A stretch of 64,000 nucleotides of DNA from positions 1,612,001 through 1,676,000 of the forward strand of contig NZ_JAAONY010000002.1 of assembly GCF_011602085.1 (NCBI RefSeq), given 5' to 3'. The stretch comes from Pseudoteredinibacter isoporae. GTDB lineage: Bacteria > Pseudomonadota > Gammaproteobacteria > Pseudomonadales > Cellvibrionaceae. Shown here in pieces: positions 56,333 through 64,000 of the stretch. The notes below the pieces were generated by a model, which was not told where the DNA came from, ran no database searches, and saw only the letters and a list, made by a program, of their open reading frames with translations. Every line of letters starts with the position of its first letter. The first letter of the stretch is position 1. The translations under genes and the position numbers were made by a program.

Positions 56333-56944
56333 TTACCGTCCGTATTGGGCCTGCACATCCTCGAAATCACGACGTGCCTGATACACCTCTTCGTGCAAAT
56401 CGCGAATCTTCTGTTTTTCCCGATACAGATCACGCTTCAAATCTTCAATCTGATTGTAAATCTGACGACGCTTATCACCCTCGGTTTTGTCATCCAACAA
56501 CACCTTCTCGCGGTTGCGAATATCGCGCTCAATACGATCGATGGTGTTTTCCGCTGAATTTAAGTCGGATTCTGCCCTGCGCAGTCGGGATTCCGCCAGA
56601 TAAACAGTACGGCCCTCTTCATAAGGCCCTACAAACGCATCCTCAAGATCGCTCGGACAGACGCCTTTATAAACGTAACCGCGTCGCCCGGCCTGGTAAG
56701 CAGAGCTTGGCTGACAGAAGTCCTTAAGACCGACAGTACGCCCGTACTTGTAGCGCTCCAGATCAATACGCACACCATGTTTGGCACAGCTTTCCCGATA
56801 ATCGCCGATGGTTTCCAGGCTTTTGCCCACGACACCATCTTCAAAGCCCAGTGCTTCCCAATCCGCGGTTTGGCACTCTTCTTTCGACAAACCCGAACAA
56901 GACGCCAGGACCAATACACTGCAGATCAACAGAATTCGCGCCAT
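56333..56944 (-). CDS. DUF2799 lipoprotein
   Basis: The 203-residue protein has a lipoprotein signal (ILLICSVLVLASC, acylated Cys16). The DUF2799-type region follows: ECQTADWEALGFEDGVVGKSLETIGDYRESCAKHGVRID, then YKYGRTVGLKDFCQPSSAYQAGRRGYVYKGVCP. The C-terminal 80 residues form a charged coiled coil (RRAESDLNSAENTIDRIERDIRNREK...). The family is of unknown function; four conserved Cys may form disulfides. The ATG at 56944 has an AAGGAA site. It stands alone. Confidence 0.85.
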   Translation of the reverse strand: MARILLICSVLVLASCSGLSKEECQTADWEALGFEDGVVGKSLETIGDYRESCAKHGVRIDLERYKYGRTVGLKDFCQPSSAYQAGRRGYVYKGVCPSDLEDAFVGPYEEGRTVYLAESRLRRAESDLNSAENTIDRIERDIRNREKVLLDDKTEGDKRRQIYNQIEDLKRDLYREKQKIRDLHEEVYQARRDFEDVQAQYGR

Positions 56945-57035
56945 ATAAGATTCCTTATCGTGTTGTAGCGGTAACATTTACCACAATAATCAAGACAATA
57001 GCTTAGACGAGGGTAAAACGAATACCTCGCCTCAG

Positions 57036-57545
57036 CTACAGGGCCAATAACTTTTCAACGGTCGTTTTTAGCACAGCGCCCTGGCTGCGGCCATCACCAT
57101 CTATGGTGATGTCGGCATAACGTCGATACAGCAAAGTGCGTTCGTCGAAGACATCCTCGAAGCTCTGGTCTTCACGTCGAGCGATGCCACGGCTTTCATA
57201 GTTGTGAATACGACGACGCAATTCAGCCAGGCTCGCTTCCAGGTACACAATCGGTCCCAAAGTGGCCAAATGCTTCATCGCCTCCTCGCTGTAGACCGCA
57301 CTGCCACCAGTGGCAATCACGTGATTGTGATAATGGGCATTTTGAATGACATCGGCTTCGATGTCGCGGAGATGCAGATAACCACCTTCGTCCATGATTT
57401 CCTGCAATGTGGCATTTTCACTGGATTGGATAAGAATATCGGTATCGATAAAATCTTTTGCCAGCTCTTTCGCCAGCATCACGCCAATAGTGCTCTTGCC
57501 TGCGCCAGGCATACCGATTAAAACAACGCTCTTACCGTCCAGCAT
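57036..57545 (-). CDS. Shikimate kinase-like protein
   Basis: The 169-residue P-loop kinase has GMPGAGKST, FIDTDILIQ, GGYLHLRDIEADV (Arg of the shikimate site), ATGGSAV, a LID Arg in SRGIARR, and ERTLLYRRYADITI. This is the shikimate kinase pattern. It lacks the usual EGE of AroK (here DEGGY), so it may be a second isozyme or act on another substrate. It starts 99 bp after the ureohydrolase gene, on the same strand, with an AAGGGG site. Confidence 0.82.
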   Translation of the reverse strand: MLDGKSVVLIGMPGAGKSTIGVMLAKELAKDFIDTDILIQSSENATLQEIMDEGGYLHLRDIEADVIQNAHYHNHVIATGGSAVYSEEAMKHLATLGPIVYLEASLAELRRRIHNYESRGIARREDQSFEDVFDERTLLYRRYADITIDGDGRSQGAVLKTTVEKLLAL

Positions 57546-57644
57546 AATGGCCCCTTCACGACTGCTGCGGATCGTTGACCGCAGTAAAAAAGGGGCATTA
57601 TGCCAGAGCCACCGGCAAAAGATAAAAGCCGGCAATAAAAAGGC

Positions 57645-58607
57645 TTAGCTGTACTCGTGGTATTCCACACCTGGCAGGACACAAAGCATTTCATACAGCA
57701 GATTCGCAGCAACAACCGATGTATTGTGAGTGGTATCAAACGGCGGTGAAACCTCAACCAAATCACCACCTACGACATTCAGACCTTTACAACCACGCAC
57801 AATCTCTAAACCCTGGTGCACCGTCAGACCGCCGACCTCAGCGGTTCCAGTACCCGGTGCATAGGCCGGATCCAGACCATCAATATCAAAACTGATATAG
57901 ACCGGACCATCACCCAACTGCTCGCGAACGTCCGCCATCAATGGGTCCAGACTCTTGTGCCAGCACTCTTCGGCCTGCACCACCCGGAATCCCTGATCGC
58001 GAGACCACTGATACTCATCCGGAGAATAACCCGTGCCACGCAATCCAATTTGCACAACGCGCTCACCATCCAGTAAGCCCTCTTCCATTGCGCGACGAAA
58101 AGGCGTGCCATGGGCAATGCGCTCACCAAACATATGGTCATTAATGTCCGCATGAGCATCCACATGCACCAAGCCAACCGGACCATGTTTCTTTTTCAGG
58201 GCGCGGAGAATCGGCAAAGCAATCGTGTGATCACCACCCATAGTGAGCGGCATAATGTCTTTGGCCATCACCTCATCGTAAAAGTTTTCGATAATGTCGA
58301 TACTTTTCTGCAAGTTGAATGTATTAATCGGCACGTCACCGCTGTCAGCGATGGTTAAACTGTCGAAAGGTGCGGCACCGGTAGACACGTTAAACGGACG
58401 CAACATACGAGACTCATCGCGAATTTCACGAGGCCCCAGGCGTGCACCTGGACGGTTTGAAGTGCCAATATCCAACGGCACCCCCAGAAAGGCCACATCC
58501 AGATGCTCATCCAGATCTACGGCGGGCAAACGCATAAACGTCGCAGGGCCACCAAAACGGGGCATATCATTGCCACCCAGTGGCTCGTACAAAACCTTAT
58601 CAGTCAT
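57645..58607 (-). CDS. Guanidinobutyrase/agmatinase family ureohydrolase
   Basis: The 320-residue manganese ureohydrolase has metal-binding motifs GGDHTIALPIL, VHVDAHADIND and SFDIDGLDPAYAPGTGT. The N-terminus (EPLGGNDMPRFGGPATFMRLP) and AEECWHKSLDPL resemble guanidinobutyrase and guanidinopropionase of Pseudomonas more than classical SpeB. Expected reaction: 4-guanidinobutyrate to GABA and urea, or agmatine to putrescine and urea. Neighbours fit the first: twin LysR regulators divergent from it and gabD beyond. The substrate should be treated as open. The start has an AGGTGAG site. Confidence 0.88.
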   Translation of the reverse strand: MTDKVLYEPLGGNDMPRFGGPATFMRLPAVDLDEHLDVAFLGVPLDIGTSNRPGARLGPREIRDESRMLRPFNVSTGAAPFDSLTIADSGDVPINTFNLQKSIDIIENFYDEVMAKDIMPLTMGGDHTIALPILRALKKKHGPVGLVHVDAHADINDHMFGERIAHGTPFRRAMEEGLLDGERVVQIGLRGTGYSPDEYQWSRDQGFRVVQAEECWHKSLDPLMADVREQLGDGPVYISFDIDGLDPAYAPGTGTAEVGGLTVHQGLEIVRGCKGLNVVGGDLVEVSPPFDTTHNTSVVAANLLYEMLCVLPGVEYHEYS

Positions 58608-58796
58608 ATCTCACCTGTTTCTTTATCGTAATCAATCGACGGGGATCGATGTTTTTCGCCACCACTGCGGGGGCGTTCAAATTCATCTTCAGGACCTGTA
58701 GTTTAAACGAGACATCAATTCGATAAACCCCTACAATTCAACACATAGGTTGATATTTTCGAACTAAAAAATCATTAACATCAAGCCCAGATCACC

Positions 58797-59705
58797 ATGA
58801 ACGCCGACATCAAATTACTGAAAATCTTCGTCACTGTGGTGGACAACGGTGGTTTTTCCGCAGCGGAGAGGGAATTGAACCTCGCCAGATCCACCATCAG
58901 CAACCATATGGCGGAACTGGAACACCGCTTGGGGACGAGCTTGTGCCGCCGGGGCCGGGCCGGCTTTGCACTGACGAGCGCGGGTGAGTCTGTCTATCGC
59001 GAAGCCCTGAACTTACTGGCCAGCGCCGAGGCCTTTGATCGCCATATCGACAGCCTCAAGCATGCCGATATGAGTGGTGAGTTGCGGCTGACCATTACCG
59101 ATGGCACGCTCTACGATAAAAACCTGAAACTCAATAAAACCCTCGCCCAGTTTCAGAACAAAGCCAAAAATGTATTCCTGAAACTCAGTAGCGCAAGCCA
59201 GCGAGACATTGAACACCAGCTCGCCAAAAAGGAAATCGACCTCGGTATTATCGCTCACCACCGCAGCCTGCCGGATTTTCAGTACCACCGCTTATATCAA
59301 GAACAACATCTCCTTTACTGCGCTGAAAATCACTTTCTGTTTGAAAAAAATGACCGCCATATTACGGAAGAACAACTGGCCGAGCAGGCTTTTGTACACG
59401 CCGGCTATCAGCTTAACCCCGAGATTCAAAAACTGACCCAGAATTTTAATGGCCGGGCGAGCGCAGGCCATATGGAATCCCGAGCCCAATTAATTTTGTC
59501 GGGCGCTTATATCGGATTTTTACCCGAACACTTTGCCGCCCCCTTGGTTGAGGCGGGAAAACTTCGTACACTCAAAGCCCGCAATAAATTTTATCACAGC
59601 GATATCAGTGCAGTTCACCGCAAAGACGCCCTGAGCGATCGTTTACTGGCTTTGTTTTTGGCCTTATTGAAAGAGCAATACCATGCCCCTGCAAAGAAAA
59701 ATTAA
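58797..59705 (+). CDS. LysR-type regulator, first of an overlapping pair
   Basis: The 302-residue regulator has an N-terminal winged HTH (LLKIFVTVVDNGGFSAAERELNLARSTISNHMAELEHRLG). It is followed by the distinctive CRRGRAGFALTSAG and an effector-binding domain. It resembles the downstream LysR along its whole length, so they are paralogues. Placement divergent from the guanidinobutyrase-like gene (190 bp between starts) fits the regulator role of GbuR in Pseudomonas. Its last 23 bases overlap the start of the second LysR gene. Confidence 0.9.
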   Translation: MNADIKLLKIFVTVVDNGGFSAAERELNLARSTISNHMAELEHRLGTSLCRRGRAGFALTSAGESVYREALNLLASAEAFDRHIDSLKHADMSGELRLTITDGTLYDKNLKLNKTLAQFQNKAKNVFLKLSSASQRDIEHQLAKKEIDLGIIAHHRSLPDFQYHRLYQEQHLLYCAENHFLFEKNDRHITEEQLAEQAFVHAGYQLNPEIQKLTQNFNGRASAGHMESRAQLILSGAYIGFLPEHFAAPLVEAGKLRTLKARNKFYHSDISAVHRKDALSDRLLALFLALLKEQYHAPAKKN

Positions 59706-60606
59706 TGATGTCGATGTTCGCTTATTAAGAATTTTTAAGGCCGTCGCCGAGTGCGGAGGCTTTAGCGCCGCCGAAACCGAATTGAATATCGCCCGCTCGA
59801 CCATCAGTACGCACATGGCTGATCTGGAAGCGCGTTTAGGCCTGATTCTTTGCCGTCGAGGGCGCAGCGGATTTGCACTGACCGACGATGGCAAACAGGT
59901 GTACCAGGCCTGCTTGCAACTTCTGTCTGCTCTCGAAGGTTTTCGCAGCCAGATCAGCGCTCTGCACAATCAATTGAGTGGTGAACTGAAAATTCTCTGC
60001 AGTGATGCAATTCTCGGAGACAAAGAAAACTTTTTGCTCACTGAAATTTTACGTCGCTTCGCCGAACAAGCACCGGATGTGGAAATTTCTATCGCAACGG
60101 AAGTACTGCCAGAAATTGAACGTGCACTCTTGGCCGGACGTGCCGATATCGGCTTTATTCCCTGTCATCGCGAACTCGGTTCCGTGAGTTATCTGCCACT
60201 TTATCAGGAACAATATCAATTGTACTGTGGCAAAGAACATCCGCTTTTTGAAACCGCAAGCGACGCCATCAGCGAAGACACCATCAAACAACAACGCTTT
60301 GTTCACCCGGGCATCCAAACCAATCCTCAAGCCAGCCAGGTCATCAACAAACTGCAACGCCGTGCGACGGCTTACCACTATGAGGCCCGCCTTGCCTTAC
60401 TGCAGACCGGCTTATACATTGGTTATTTCCCGGAACACTATGCCAGCGAACTGGTAGAACAAGGGGAGCTAAAACGCTTAAATGCACAGCGTTTCGGCTA
60501 CCAGGCAAACATTGCTGCCTGCTTTAAAAACAACAGTGGCAACAAAGCTCTGTCCGTTTTTTGTCAGCATCTGCAGGAAGCCTACAATTTAAAAAGTGCA
60601 GAATAA
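59683..60606 (+). CDS. LysR-type regulator, second of an overlapping pair
   Basis: The 307-residue paralogue of the preceding gene has the HTH VRLLRIFKAVAECGGFSAAETELNIARSTISTHMADLEARLG, then CRRGRSGFALTDDG and a LysR substrate-binding domain. The start ATG lies inside the upstream gene, in another frame, with a GAAAGAG site. No later Met fits before the HTH. The 23-base overlap implies coupled translation. It may control gabD, which lies convergent downstream beyond a terminator, or form hetero-oligomers with its partner. Confidence 0.9.
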   Translation: MPLQRKINDVDVRLLRIFKAVAECGGFSAAETELNIARSTISTHMADLEARLGLILCRRGRSGFALTDDGKQVYQACLQLLSALEGFRSQISALHNQLSGELKILCSDAILGDKENFLLTEILRRFAEQAPDVEISIATEVLPEIERALLAGRADIGFIPCHRELGSVSYLPLYQEQYQLYCGKEHPLFETASDAISEDTIKQQRFVHPGIQTNPQASQVINKLQRRATAYHYEARLALLQTGLYIGYFPEHYASELVEQGELKRLNAQRFGYQANIAACFKNNSGNKALSVFCQHLQEAYNLKSAE

Positions 60607-60631
60607 AATAAACAGAAACGAAAAAAGGAAC

Positions 60632-60674
60632 AATAAAAAAGGCCGAACATGTAAATGCTCGGCCTTTTTTATTC
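60632..60674. terminator. Bidirectional terminator between the LysR pair and gabD
   Basis: An AATAAAAAAGGCCGA / TCGGCCTTTTTTATT stem with a small inner stem and A/T runs on both sides lies between convergent genes. Confidence 0.9.
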
Positions 60675-60703
60675 AACAGCTCAACACTGCTTTCGGATAA
60701 GGA

Positions 60704-62167
60704 TTACTTGTCGATGCCGCCCATGCACATGTACTTCAATTCCAGGTAATCGTCCATACCGTACTTGGAACCTTCACGACCGGAACCGGATTCTTTCACA
60801 CCACCGAATGGCGCCATTTCGTTAGAAATAATGCCTTCGTTGATGCCAACAATACCGTACTCCAGGCCTTCACCCACACGCCATACTCGGCCGACATCGC
60901 GAGTATAGAAATACGCGGCCAAACCGAACTCAGTGTCATTCGCCATCGCGATAGCTTCTTCTTCGGTGCTGAACTTGAATATCGGAGCCACCGGGCCAAA
61001 GATCTCTTCACTGAACACGCGCATGTCCTGACTTACCTGAGTCAGAATGGTTGGCTCGTAGTAGCAATCGCCCAAATCGGAACGCTGACCACCCGCAGCC
61101 AGTGTTGCACCTTTATCAACAGCATCCTGTACCATAGCATCGACATCGTTTACCGCTTTGGCATTTACCAATGGACCCATGGTAACGCCATCACCAAAAC
61201 CGTCGCCCACATTGAATTCAGCAACCGCCGCCGCCAGTTTTTCAACAAAGGCATCGTAAATACCTTCCTGCACCAGCATACGGTTTGAACACACACAGGT
61301 TTGACCCGCATTGCGATACTTGGATGCAACAGCACCTGCCACAGCCGCATCCAAATCCGCATCATCAAAAACAATAAACGGCGCGTTACCACCCAGCTCC
61401 ATCGAGGTCTTCTTAACCGTGCCGGCACACTGTTCCATCAACACTTTGCCCACCGGGGTAGAACCCGTGAAGGTAACTTTTTTGACGATCGGGTTGGACG
61501 TCATTTCGCCGCCGATCGCACGTGAGCTTGAACCCACAACCATATTCATAACGCCCGCCGGTACACCCGCTTCTTCGGCAAGCACACATAAGGCCAGAGC
61601 AGACAGCGGAGTTTCCGTAGCCGGTTTACCAACAACCGTACAACCTGCTGCAATGGCCGGCGCAACTTTTCGGGTAATCATGGCATTCGGGAAGTTCCAT
61701 GGCGTAATGGACGCCACCACACCTACCGGCTGTTTAATGATCACAATGCGCTTGTCGTTGGAAGGCGCGGGGATCACATCACCGTCAATACGCTTGGCTT
61801 CTTCAGCAAACCATTCCATATAAGAAGCACCATAGGCAATCTCACCCATTGATTCTGCCAGTGGTTTGCCCTGCTCAGCCGTCAGGATTTTCGCCAGATC
61901 TTCCTGGTTGGCCATGATCAGGTCATACCAGGTACGCAGAACTTTGGCACGCTCTTTACAGCTCGCCTTCTGCCAGGCTTTCATTGCCTCCTCAGCGCAC
62001 TCGATAGCACGGCGAGTTTCGACCTCACTTAAACTGGCAACGGTTGCAACAACATCACCGGTAGAGGGATTGCGAACTTCAACAGTCGCGCCATTGTCGG
62101 CATCGACCCACTGACCATTAATATAAGATTGGGTACGCAGTAAATCGGGACGCTTGAGCTCAAGCAT
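60704..62167 (-). CDS. gabD: NADP-dependent succinate-semialdehyde dehydrogenase GabD
   Basis: The 487-residue aldehyde dehydrogenase resembles E. coli GabD throughout. Visible motifs are TPWNFPNAMITRKVAPAIAAG, SMELGGNAPFIVFDDADLD (catalytic Glu) and RNAGQTCVCSNRM (catalytic Cys), with the C-terminal GREGSKYGMDDYLELKYMC. It oxidises succinate semialdehyde to succinate in GABA breakdown. One difference is the active-site region CTVVGKPATETP, where most have LKPA. The start at 62167 has an AAGGAGA site. Placement near the guanidinobutyrase-like gene and LysR pair supports a GABA-related role. Confidence 0.92.
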   Translation of the reverse strand: MLELKRPDLLRTQSYINGQWVDADNGATVEVRNPSTGDVVATVASLSEVETRRAIECAEEAMKAWQKASCKERAKVLRTWYDLIMANQEDLAKILTAEQGKPLAESMGEIAYGASYMEWFAEEAKRIDGDVIPAPSNDKRIVIIKQPVGVVASITPWNFPNAMITRKVAPAIAAGCTVVGKPATETPLSALALCVLAEEAGVPAGVMNMVVGSSSRAIGGEMTSNPIVKKVTFTGSTPVGKVLMEQCAGTVKKTSMELGGNAPFIVFDDADLDAAVAGAVASKYRNAGQTCVCSNRMLVQEGIYDAFVEKLAAAVAEFNVGDGFGDGVTMGPLVNAKAVNDVDAMVQDAVDKGATLAAGGQRSDLGDCYYEPTILTQVSQDMRVFSEEIFGPVAPIFKFSTEEEAIAMANDTEFGLAAYFYTRDVGRVWRVGEGLEYGIVGINEGIISNEMAPFGGVKESGSGREGSKYGMDDYLELKYMCMGGIDK

Positions 62168-62318
62168 AGGTGTCTCCTTAAAGTTGCTGAGTGTCGGCAA
62201 AGCCGTACTACTATAATAGGCAATTTCAGCATAACGGGAGACTTAAACCGCCAATCCCGCAGAGATTTTGCTAAATTGTGAAGATAAGCCTAGTTTGCAC
62301 CAAAGGCTATGTTCGTAA

Positions 62319-62338
62319 AAGTCTAATTTATTAGACTT
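62319..62338. promoter_or_regulatory. 20-bp palindrome in the gabD-dps intergenic region
   Basis: AAGTCTAA (62319-62326), TTTA and TTAGACTT (62331-62338) form a perfect palindrome. A degenerate second inverted element follows, AGGTT (62340-62344) with AACCT (62355-62359), which contains AAGTCCAA, a near copy of the half-site. The 368-bp region lies between divergent gabD and dps. It may be the operator of one of the nearby LysR proteins or of another regulator. Confidence 0.5.
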
Positions 62339-62470
62339 AAGGTTAGAAAAGTCCAACCTAAGTAGCTTGCCCCAGTATTCCACAAACAAAGATATCCAAA
62401 AACTATAAGCCCGATTCATTTAATTAATTTTAACTAACCACATGACCCGACTATAGTTACACCATACTTC

Positions 62471-62504
62471 ATTGAACAACACACATTGAAGCACATATAT
62501 TGAA
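62471..62504 (+). promoter_or_regulatory. dps promoter with three in-phase ATTGAA repeats
   Basis: TTGAAC (62472-62477), an 18-bp spacer and TATATT (62496-62501) form a good sigma-70 promoter, about 35 bp before the dps ATG. ATTGAA occurs at 62471, 62485 and 62499, an exact 14-bp period, overlapping the -35 box, spacer and -10 box. Confidence 0.6.
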
Positions 62505-62535
62505 CCATTCCACTGAACTCGTTAAGGAAAGGATT

Positions 62536-63012
62536 ATGAGCCAGAACAGAACCATCAATATCGGTATCAGCGATCAAGACAGAGCGTCCATTGCACAAGG
62601 CCTCAGCCATTTGCTGGCGGATAGCTACACTCTTTATCTGCAAACCCATAACTTCCACTGGAATGTGACCGGCCCCCAGTTCCGCGAGCTGCATTTGATG
62701 TTCGAAGAACACTACACCGAACTTGCCACCGCCGTGGATGAAATTGCCGAGCGTATTCGCACCTTAGGCTACCCGGCCCCAGGGACATACAAAGCCTTTG
62801 CGGAGCTGAGCTCGATCAAGGAAGTTGATGGTGTACCGGCCCCGACCGAAATGCTGGTGCTGTTAACCGAAGCCCATGAACAGGTGGTACGTACCTGCCG
62901 TGAGGTTTTGGGCAAGGCTCAGGAAGCCGATGATGAATCCAGCGCGTCGCTGATTTCTGATCGCATGGTGATTCACGAAAAAACCGCCTGGATGCTGCGC
63001 AGCATGTTGTAA
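62536..63012 (+). CDS. dps: Dps-family DNA-protecting ferritin
   Basis: The 158-residue protein forms a dodecamer that oxidises and stores iron and protects DNA in starvation and oxidative stress. The ferroxidase motif ([44 protein letters not shown]) holds the His and Asp/Glu ligands. A second helix pair ends [18 protein letters not shown]. The N-terminus is short, without a lysine tail. The ATG at 62536 has an AAGGAAAGG site. The promoter carries regular ATTGAA repeats. Proximity to the aspS-ruv-tol block matches the Pseudomonas order I recall. Confidence 0.95.
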   Translation: MSQNRTINIGISDQDRASIAQGLSHLLADSYTLYLQTHNFHWNVTGPQFRELHLMFEEHYTELATAVDEIAERIRTLGYPAPGTYKAFAELSSIKEVDGVPAPTEMLVLLTEAHEQVVRTCREVLGKAQEADDESSASLISDRMVIHEKTAWMLRSML

Positions 63013-63034
63013 GCAGGACTTAAAAAATCCCCTC

Positions 63035-63069
63035 AAACGGGTGCTTTCACGGAAAGAAAGCGCCCGTTT
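63035..63069 (+). terminator. Terminator of dps
   Basis: AAACGGGTGCTTTC pairs with GAAAGCGCCCGTTT with one wobble and a seven-base loop, 22 bp past the dps stop. Confidence 0.8.
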
Positions 63070-63149
63070 CTTCGATCTATTTTCTTTTGAAGTTCTGACT
63101 ACTTTTCAGAAGAAATTAAAAACAAACGACACAGCCACTTTAACTATTT

Positions 63150-64000
63150 CTAGCCGACAACGCCTTCGCTTTGCAAGCGCGTAATATCGTCAGCACTCTT
63201 CCCAAGCCCCTGCAACACTTCCTGATTATGAGCCCCCAATTCAGGGCCCACCCATTCCGTGCGACCGGGAGTACGTCCAAGCTTGGGCAATATGGCCGGG
63301 ATATCCAATGGTTTGCCGTCGATTTCCACGCGCTCAAACATACCACGTGCCTGATAGTGAGGATCTTCCAACATATCTTCTACATTGTAGATTGGCCCTG
63401 CGGGTACCCGTTGCTCCGCCATCACAGAAAGCACATCGGCAATGGGCCGTGCGGAGCACCAACCGGAAAGAATTTGATCAATCTCTTCTTCATGTTCCAC
63501 ACGGCCGGCATTATTCGCCAAACGAGGATCTTCCGCGAGATCCGAGTGACCGATTCCGGTCATCAAGCGTTTGAAAATAGAATCACCATTGCCACCAATC
63601 ACCACAAACTTTCCATCACCACAGCGGTAGGTATTGGTCGGTACAATACCAGTGACTGTTGTACCCGAGGCTTCTCGCACGGCACCCGCACCCGAGTATT
63701 CCGGCACAACGGCCTCAAGCAGATTAAACATGGCTTCATACAATGCCACATCGATGGTCTGGCCTTCACCCGATTTTTGCCTCTCCAACAAAGCCAAGGC
63801 AATACCCAATGCCGCATGAATTCCTGCAATGGTGTCGCCAATACTCAGGTTAGGACGTACTGGTGCTTCGTTGGGAAAACCGTTCACGTGGCGAAAGCCT
63901 GAGTAAGCTTCGCACACCGACGCAAACCCCGGCTTCGTCGCATTAGGGCCGTCTTGCCCATAACCAGAAATGCGCGCGTATACCAAGCCAGGATTGATGG
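63150..64000 (-). CDS. Class III CoA-transferase (CaiB/BaiF family), C-terminal part
   Basis: The frame runs off the right edge without a start, so only about 283 C-terminal residues of a protein of roughly 400 are present. They begin INPGLVYARISGYGQDGP, which matches the family's central motif. NLSIGDTIAGIHAALGIALALLERQKSGEGQTIDVALYEAM follows, then the C-terminal domain with RVPAGPIYNVEDMLEDPHYQARGMFE. The catalytic Asp lies upstream of the window. Such enzymes move CoA between acids (formyl, carnitine, succinyl and others); the substrate here is unknown. It is convergent with dps. Confidence 0.9.
   Translation of the reverse strand, partial: INPGLVYARISGYGQDGPNATKPGFASVCEAYSGFRHVNGFPNEAPVRPNLSIGDTIAGIHAALGIALALLERQKSGEGQTIDVALYEAMFNLLEAVVPEYSGAGAVREASGTTVTGIVPTNTYRCGDGKFVVIGGNGDSIFKRLMTGIGHSDLAEDPRLANNAGRVEHEEEIDQILSGWCSARPIADVLSVMAEQRVPAGPIYNVEDMLEDPHYQARGMFERVEIDGKPLDIPAILPKLGRTPGRTEWVGPELGAHNQEVLQGLGKSADDITRLQSEGVVG

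Noticed and set aside
63171-63902. 243-residue plus-strand frame opposite the CoA-transferase
   Set aside because: Antisense shadow of a conserved family; no motif and no ribosome site.

Overview
The window is a chromosomal segment of a Gram-negative gammaproteobacterium. Evidence: two TonB-dependent receptors, a complete Tol-Pal operon, MinCDE, and the order dps / fmdB-aspS-yebC-ruvCAB-ybgC-tolQRAB-pal-cpoB-queE/queC-tRNA-Lys x2, which I recall as the arrangement in Pseudomonas and its relatives. Base composition looks close to half G+C. I would place it in the marine Cellvibrionales/Pseudomonadales neighbourhood, but the genus cannot be fixed from the sequence alone. No prophage, insertion sequence, CRISPR array or rRNA operon was seen.

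Layout. 1-332: the start of a Cys-rich EGKCG-repeat precursor peptide (HvfA/bufferin type), cut by the left edge. 0.76-9 kb: hrpA, a TonB receptor, and a gamma-carbonic-anhydrase / DUF1289 / purT operon. 9-17 kb: PepSY protein, two Nudix hydrolases, DUF3135, NIF3-like protein, a QueD-like protein, NhaC antiporter, YdcH, purC and a small membrane protein. 17.3-19.4 kb: a BlaI-type repressor followed by a transmembrane M56 metalloprotease whose C-terminal sensor position is taken by a peptidoglycan glycosyltransferase (GT51) domain, under a promoter whose spacer is filled by a perfect BlaI-like operator. 19.5-23.7 kb: RDD, XRE, YjbR, GFA and AGCS symporter genes. 23.9-31.4 kb: a TonB receptor, a divergent 7-TM AraC regulator and a tight operon of three c-type cytochrome proteins (c4-like, MauG/CcpA-like, beta-helix-haem fusion). 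31.5-40.4 kb: minCDE, an SDR, accA, dnaE and nadA. 40.6-55.5 kb: a lipase-like hydrolase, two tRNA-Lys, queC and queE (with a solute-binding protein between them), the Tol-Pal genes, ruvABC, yebC, aspS and fmdB. 55.7-64 kb: a lysine-tailed HU-like protein, a DUF2799 lipoprotein, a shikimate kinase, a guanidinobutyrase-like ureohydrolase, two overlapping paralogous LysR genes, gabD, dps and the C-terminal part of a class III CoA-transferase.

How they fit together. The guanidinobutyrase-like enzyme, twin LysR regulators and gabD suggest a route from guanidinobutyrate (or agmatine-derived GABA) to succinate. QueD-like, QueE and QueC supply steps of 7-deazaguanine (queuosine) synthesis. Most of the rest is housekeeping. 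The most unusual item is the BlaI / M56-GT51 pair, which looks like a beta-lactam-type proteolytic sensor rebuilt around a glycosyltransferase. Next come the truncated bufferin gene and the cytochrome/beta-helix operon.
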